Shown here: in pieces, positions 6,812-8,387 of the stretch
How the letters are laid out: each line of letters starts with the position of its first letter
How positions within the stretch are numbered: position 1 is the first letter of the stretch
NCBI GenBank assembly: GCA_022567015.1
Contig: JADFHR010000144.1
Location: 1 to 8,387, forward strand
Reading direction: 5' to 3'
From: Pseudomonadota bacterium
GTDB taxonomy: Bacteria; Pseudomonadota; Alphaproteobacteria; Rhodospirillales; 2-02-FULL-58-16
DNA length: 8,387 nucleotides
Notes under the pieces: generated by a model
The model's input: only the letters and a program-made list of their open reading frames with translations
What the model was told of the DNA's origin: nothing
Databases searched by the model: none
Translations under genes and position numbers: made by a program

Positions 6812-7288
6812 TTATTTGGTGATTCGCCAGCTCCCGTCGGGCTGCCGGCACGCGGTGCCATAGGCTGACTCGGTCTTGCCGCCGACGTTGACCGTGGTCT
6901 GATACTCGCGGCAATATTCGCCGGTCGCCGTGTTCGTTCCGTCACGGGTCGGCGTGAAGGTGCCGGAATTCCCCGAATCGGGGTTGTTCCAGGCGATGGT
7001 CTCGCCGATCGGCGCCGCGTAGGCCTTTTTCTGGGCCTGTTGCGCGTACAGGCGGTCCGCCTTGTCCAGGGACTTGCCGATCTCGCTGCCGAGAAAAGCG
7101 CCGGCCAGGGCGCCGATCGCCACCGCGGCGAGCTGTCCCCTGCCCGAGCCGATCTGCGAGCCGACGAGGGCGCCAAGGCCGGCGCCGATAAGGGTGCCGC
7201 CGGCCTGTTTCGGGCGGTTCTGGTAGTCTGCGCAGGCCGCGAGCAACAAGGCGGCAAAAGCAACAGAGGCGATGCGCTTGATGTCCAT
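6812..7288 (-). CDS. Glycine-zipper surface-antigen lipoprotein (17-kDa antigen-like)
   Basis: Predicted outer-membrane-associated lipoprotein of 158 residues, resembling the rickettsial 17-kDa surface-antigen family. A lipoprotein signal peptide (MDIKR, then a hydrophobic stretch) ends at the lipobox LAAC with Cys19. Ala at +2 gives no inner-membrane retention signal by the E. coli rule. Residues 30-71 form a glycine-zipper segment with regular Gly spacing (GAGLGALVGSQIG, AIGALAGAFLGSEIG) that can pack in membranes. The C-terminal domain (about 95-158) has YCREYQTTV and GGKTESAYGTACRQPDGSW, with cysteines 126 and 147 that could pair. ATG 7288 is preferred over an in-frame ATG at 7333, because the longer form puts 15 charged or polar residues before the signal peptide; GAGG lies about 9 nt upstream of 7288. 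It is divergent from pdxH and 345 nt upstream of fabI. Its role is unknown beyond envelope structure. Confidence 0.9.
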   Translation of the reverse strand: MDIKRIASVAFAALLLAACADYQNRPKQAGGTLIGAGLGALVGSQIGSGRGQLAAVAIGALAGAFLGSEIGKSLDKADRLYAQQAQKKAYAAPIGETIAWNNPDSGNSGTFTPTRDGTNTATGEYCREYQTTVNVGGKTESAYGTACRQPDGSWRITK

Positions 7289-7436
7289 AATTCCGTACCT
7301 CGGTTCAGCTGTTCCTTGACAATTCGAAAACACAAACCTTCCCTAGCCTGTGGAAGCTAGTCTGTGGAAGGAAGACACCGGGCCCCGACCCCACGGTATC
7401 GTGAAAGCCTTTTCGAGATATTAACGCAAGGACACC
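7289..7436. promoter_or_regulatory. Divergent lipoprotein/pdxH promoter region with tandem 13-bp repeat
   Basis: The two genes are transcribed away from each other across 148 nt. Two copies of tagYctgtggaag lie at 7344-7356 and 7358-7370 (12 of 13 identical, period 14). The first copy also sits in a ctagc / gctag dyad (7343-7347 / 7356-7360 region). A 14-bp period places the copies at different helical faces unless the protein bends the DNA. A TTGACA at 7316-7321 on the plus strand has no good -10 box at 16-18 nt, so the promoters themselves are not assigned. Confidence 0.45.
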
Positions 7437-8027
7437 ATGACTGTCACTACAAGCGAGGACCCGATCGGCCTGTTTAAGGATTGGCTGGCCGACGCCGAAC
7501 GGTCCGAGCCCAACAATCCCAACGCCATGACCCTGGCCACCGTCACGCCCGACGGGGCGGTGTCGGCGCGCATGGTGCTGCTCAAGGGCGTGGACGAGCG
7601 CGGCTTTACCTTTTACACCAACCTGGGAAGCCGCAAGGCGGACCACCTGTCGGCCAATCCCGGCGCGGCGTTGTGTTTTTACTGGAAATCGCTCAAGCGG
7701 CAGGTCCAAGTCGAAGGGACGGTGGAGCGGGTGGACGACGCCGAGGCCGATGCCTACTTCGCCACCCGCCCGCGCGGCGCCCAGATCGGGGCATGGGCGT
7801 CCAGGCAGTCCCATCCCCTGGAAGGGCGCTTCCGGTTGGAGGCGCGCATGGCCAAGTACACCGCCAAGTTCCACGTGGGAACCGTGCCCCGGCCCGATTT
7901 CTGGTCCGGTTTCAGGGTGGTTCCGCAGCTCATCGAGTTTTGGCGGGAGCAGCCGTTCCGTTTGCACGACCGCGTGGTGTACCATCGCGACGGCGCGGGT
8001 TGGACAAGGCAGCGGCTGTACCCCTAG
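7437..8027 (+). CDS. pdxH: Pyridoxamine/pyridoxine 5'-phosphate oxidase
   Basis: FMN- and oxygen-dependent enzyme that oxidises pyridoxine or pyridoxamine 5'-phosphate to pyridoxal 5'-phosphate, serving B6 synthesis and salvage. The 196-residue protein has the split-barrel flavin fold motifs in order: NAMTLATVTPDG (29-40), RMVLLKG with Arg45 and Lys50 for FMN/substrate phosphate (45-51), FYTNLGSRKADHL (59-71), FYWKSLKRQVQVEG (81-94), IGAWASRQS (117-125), and the family signature EFWREQPFRLHDR with Arg175 and His177 (167-179). It ends in the usual RLYP. It is shorter than E. coli PdxH mainly at the N-terminus, which is variable. ATG 7437 is preceded by AAGGA at 7428-7432. It is transcribed alone in this window; the divergent lipoprotein gene shares its upstream region. 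Confidence 0.97.
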   Translation: MTVTTSEDPIGLFKDWLADAERSEPNNPNAMTLATVTPDGAVSARMVLLKGVDERGFTFYTNLGSRKADHLSANPGAALCFYWKSLKRQVQVEGTVERVDDAEADAYFATRPRGAQIGAWASRQSHPLEGRFRLEARMAKYTAKFHVGTVPRPDFWSGFRVVPQLIEFWREQPFRLHDRVVYHRDGAGWTRQRLYP

Positions 8028-8059
8028 TGGCCTGTATCAGCTAAAGTGCACCCCTACGA

Positions 8060-8273
8060 TCGCTTTTCCCGTTTCCTCGGCAGGAGGGGAGGCGCAGGCG
8101 ATGGCGGCCCATCGGAAAGCCTTCCCGACGCCCCGGGGGGCCACCGGGGGGTGGTCCCCCCGACACCGTATGCGGGGGGCGCCCCCGCGACCCCCGGGGG
8201 GCCACCGGGGGGTGTCCCCCCGACACCGTATGCGGGGGGCGCCCCCGCGACCCCCGGGGAACGGGAAAAGCGA
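8060..8273. repeat. 214-bp element: tandem GC repeats bracketed by a 14-bp inverted repeat
   Basis: tcgcttttcccgtt at 8060-8073 is the exact reverse complement of aacgggaaaagcga at 8260-8273, and four further weaker pairs (two G-T) extend the stem inward. Inside are a 6-bp hairpin cgatgg-CGGC-ccatcg (8099-8114) and the two tandem GC units at 8131-8251. The whole could fold into one large cruciform or RNA stem. No flanking target duplication was recognised, and no transposase is encoded. It begins 32 nt after the pdxH stop. It could be a MITE-like or REP/BIME-like element. Confidence 0.6.
8131..8251. repeat. Two near-identical ~60-bp tandem repeat units
   Basis: Unit 1 (8131-8191) and unit 2 (8192-8251) differ only by one G (gtggt versus gtgt). 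Each contains G6-ccacc-G6, a C6 run, the core gacaccgtatgc, another G6 and two C5 runs, so each unit is itself full of inverted complementarity. A third unit breaks off after its first bases at 8252-8259. Confidence 0.85.
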
Positions 8274-8298
8274 CCCGAAGGGCGGCGTTGCGAGGCTT

Positions 8299-8362
8299 CC
8301 GGGGGGACAAGGGGGGTGCCCCCCCGGCTACGATATGCGGGGGACGCCCCCGCGGCCCCCGG
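8299..8362. repeat. Diverged third copy of the GC-rich repeat
   Basis: The order G6, short A-rich spacer (acaa instead of ccacc), G6, C7, a core with tatgc, G5, C5 and C5 follows the two upstream units, with substitutions across the whole copy. It is separated from them by the right inverted-repeat arm and 25 nt of unrelated sequence. A mutated copy beside two identical ones suggests different ages. The family may continue past the window end. Confidence 0.6.
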
Positions 8363-8387
8363 CGTCGTCGCGCGCCGCTTGTGGTGC

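Noticed and set aside
6481..6863. Plus-strand ORFs in the 345-nt gap
   Set aside because: They are Arg/Pro-rich, overlap real minus-strand genes or hairpins, and show no RBS or domain.
7289..7333. 15-residue extension of the lipoprotein from ATG 7333
   Set aside because: It would place polar and charged residues before a standard lipoprotein signal peptide that already begins well at 7288.
7316..7344. TTGACA-based promoter for pdxH
   Set aside because: The -35 box is perfect, but the hexamers 16-18 nt downstream (around ttccct) do not resemble a -10 box.
8041..8310. 89-codon minus-strand ORF encoding repeated RGRPPHTVSGG
   Set aside because: The repeat protein is only the translation of the GC-rich tandem DNA units. 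There is no RBS or domain, and it ends inside repeat-flanking sequence.
8131..8362. CRISPR-like array
   Set aside because: The units are directly abutting with no unique spacers, and there are no cas genes nearby.

Overview
The window is GC-rich chromosomal DNA with strong GC bias at third codon positions. Its genes are housekeeping genes of Alphaproteobacteria type. The ispA-dxs-tlyA order, the fabI-aroC pair beside pdxH and a rickettsial-17-kDa-like lipoprotein all point that way. A free-living Rhodospirillales-like organism is my best inference, but no rRNA or other taxonomic marker is present.

Layout. (1) 1-148: intergenic DNA dominated by a 94-bp inverted-repeat structure. (2) 149-3795, plus strand: a compact operon of ispA (farnesyl diphosphate synthase), dxs (first enzyme of the MEP isoprenoid pathway) and tlyA (rRNA 2'-O-methyltransferase). 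ispA and dxs both start at TTG, and tlyA begins 4 nt after the dxs stop. (3) 3825-4208, minus: a single-domain rhodanese converging on tlyA. Behind it lies a 260-nt gap with an unusually AT-rich island holding a promoter-like sequence and three dyads. (4) 4469-6466, minus: fabI (enoyl-ACP reductase) followed by aroC (chorismate synthase), with a terminator-like hairpin in the fabI leader. (5) 6467-6811: a 345-nt hairpin-rich gap. (6) 6812-7288, minus: a glycine-zipper surface-antigen lipoprotein, divergent from pdxH across a 148-nt gap with a tandem 13-bp repeat. (7) 7437-8027, plus: pdxH (pyridoxamine 5'-phosphate oxidase). (8) 8028-8387: no credible gene. It holds GC-extreme repeats, two near-identical ~60-bp units bracketed by a perfect 14-bp inverted repeat, plus a diverged third copy.

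Functionally, ispA and dxs act at the two ends of the route from pyruvate and glyceraldehyde 3-phosphate to farnesyl diphosphate, which feeds quinones, undecaprenyl carriers, hopanoids and carotenoids. fabI, aroC and pdxH serve fatty-acid, aromatic and vitamin B6 metabolism. I see no phage, toxin-antitoxin, CRISPR, defence or secondary-metabolite system. The protein-coding content is ordinary. What is worth a second look is non-coding: the two inverted-repeat elements at the window ends, the AT-rich rhodanese promoter island, the fabI leader hairpin and the pdxH/lipoprotein direct repeat.
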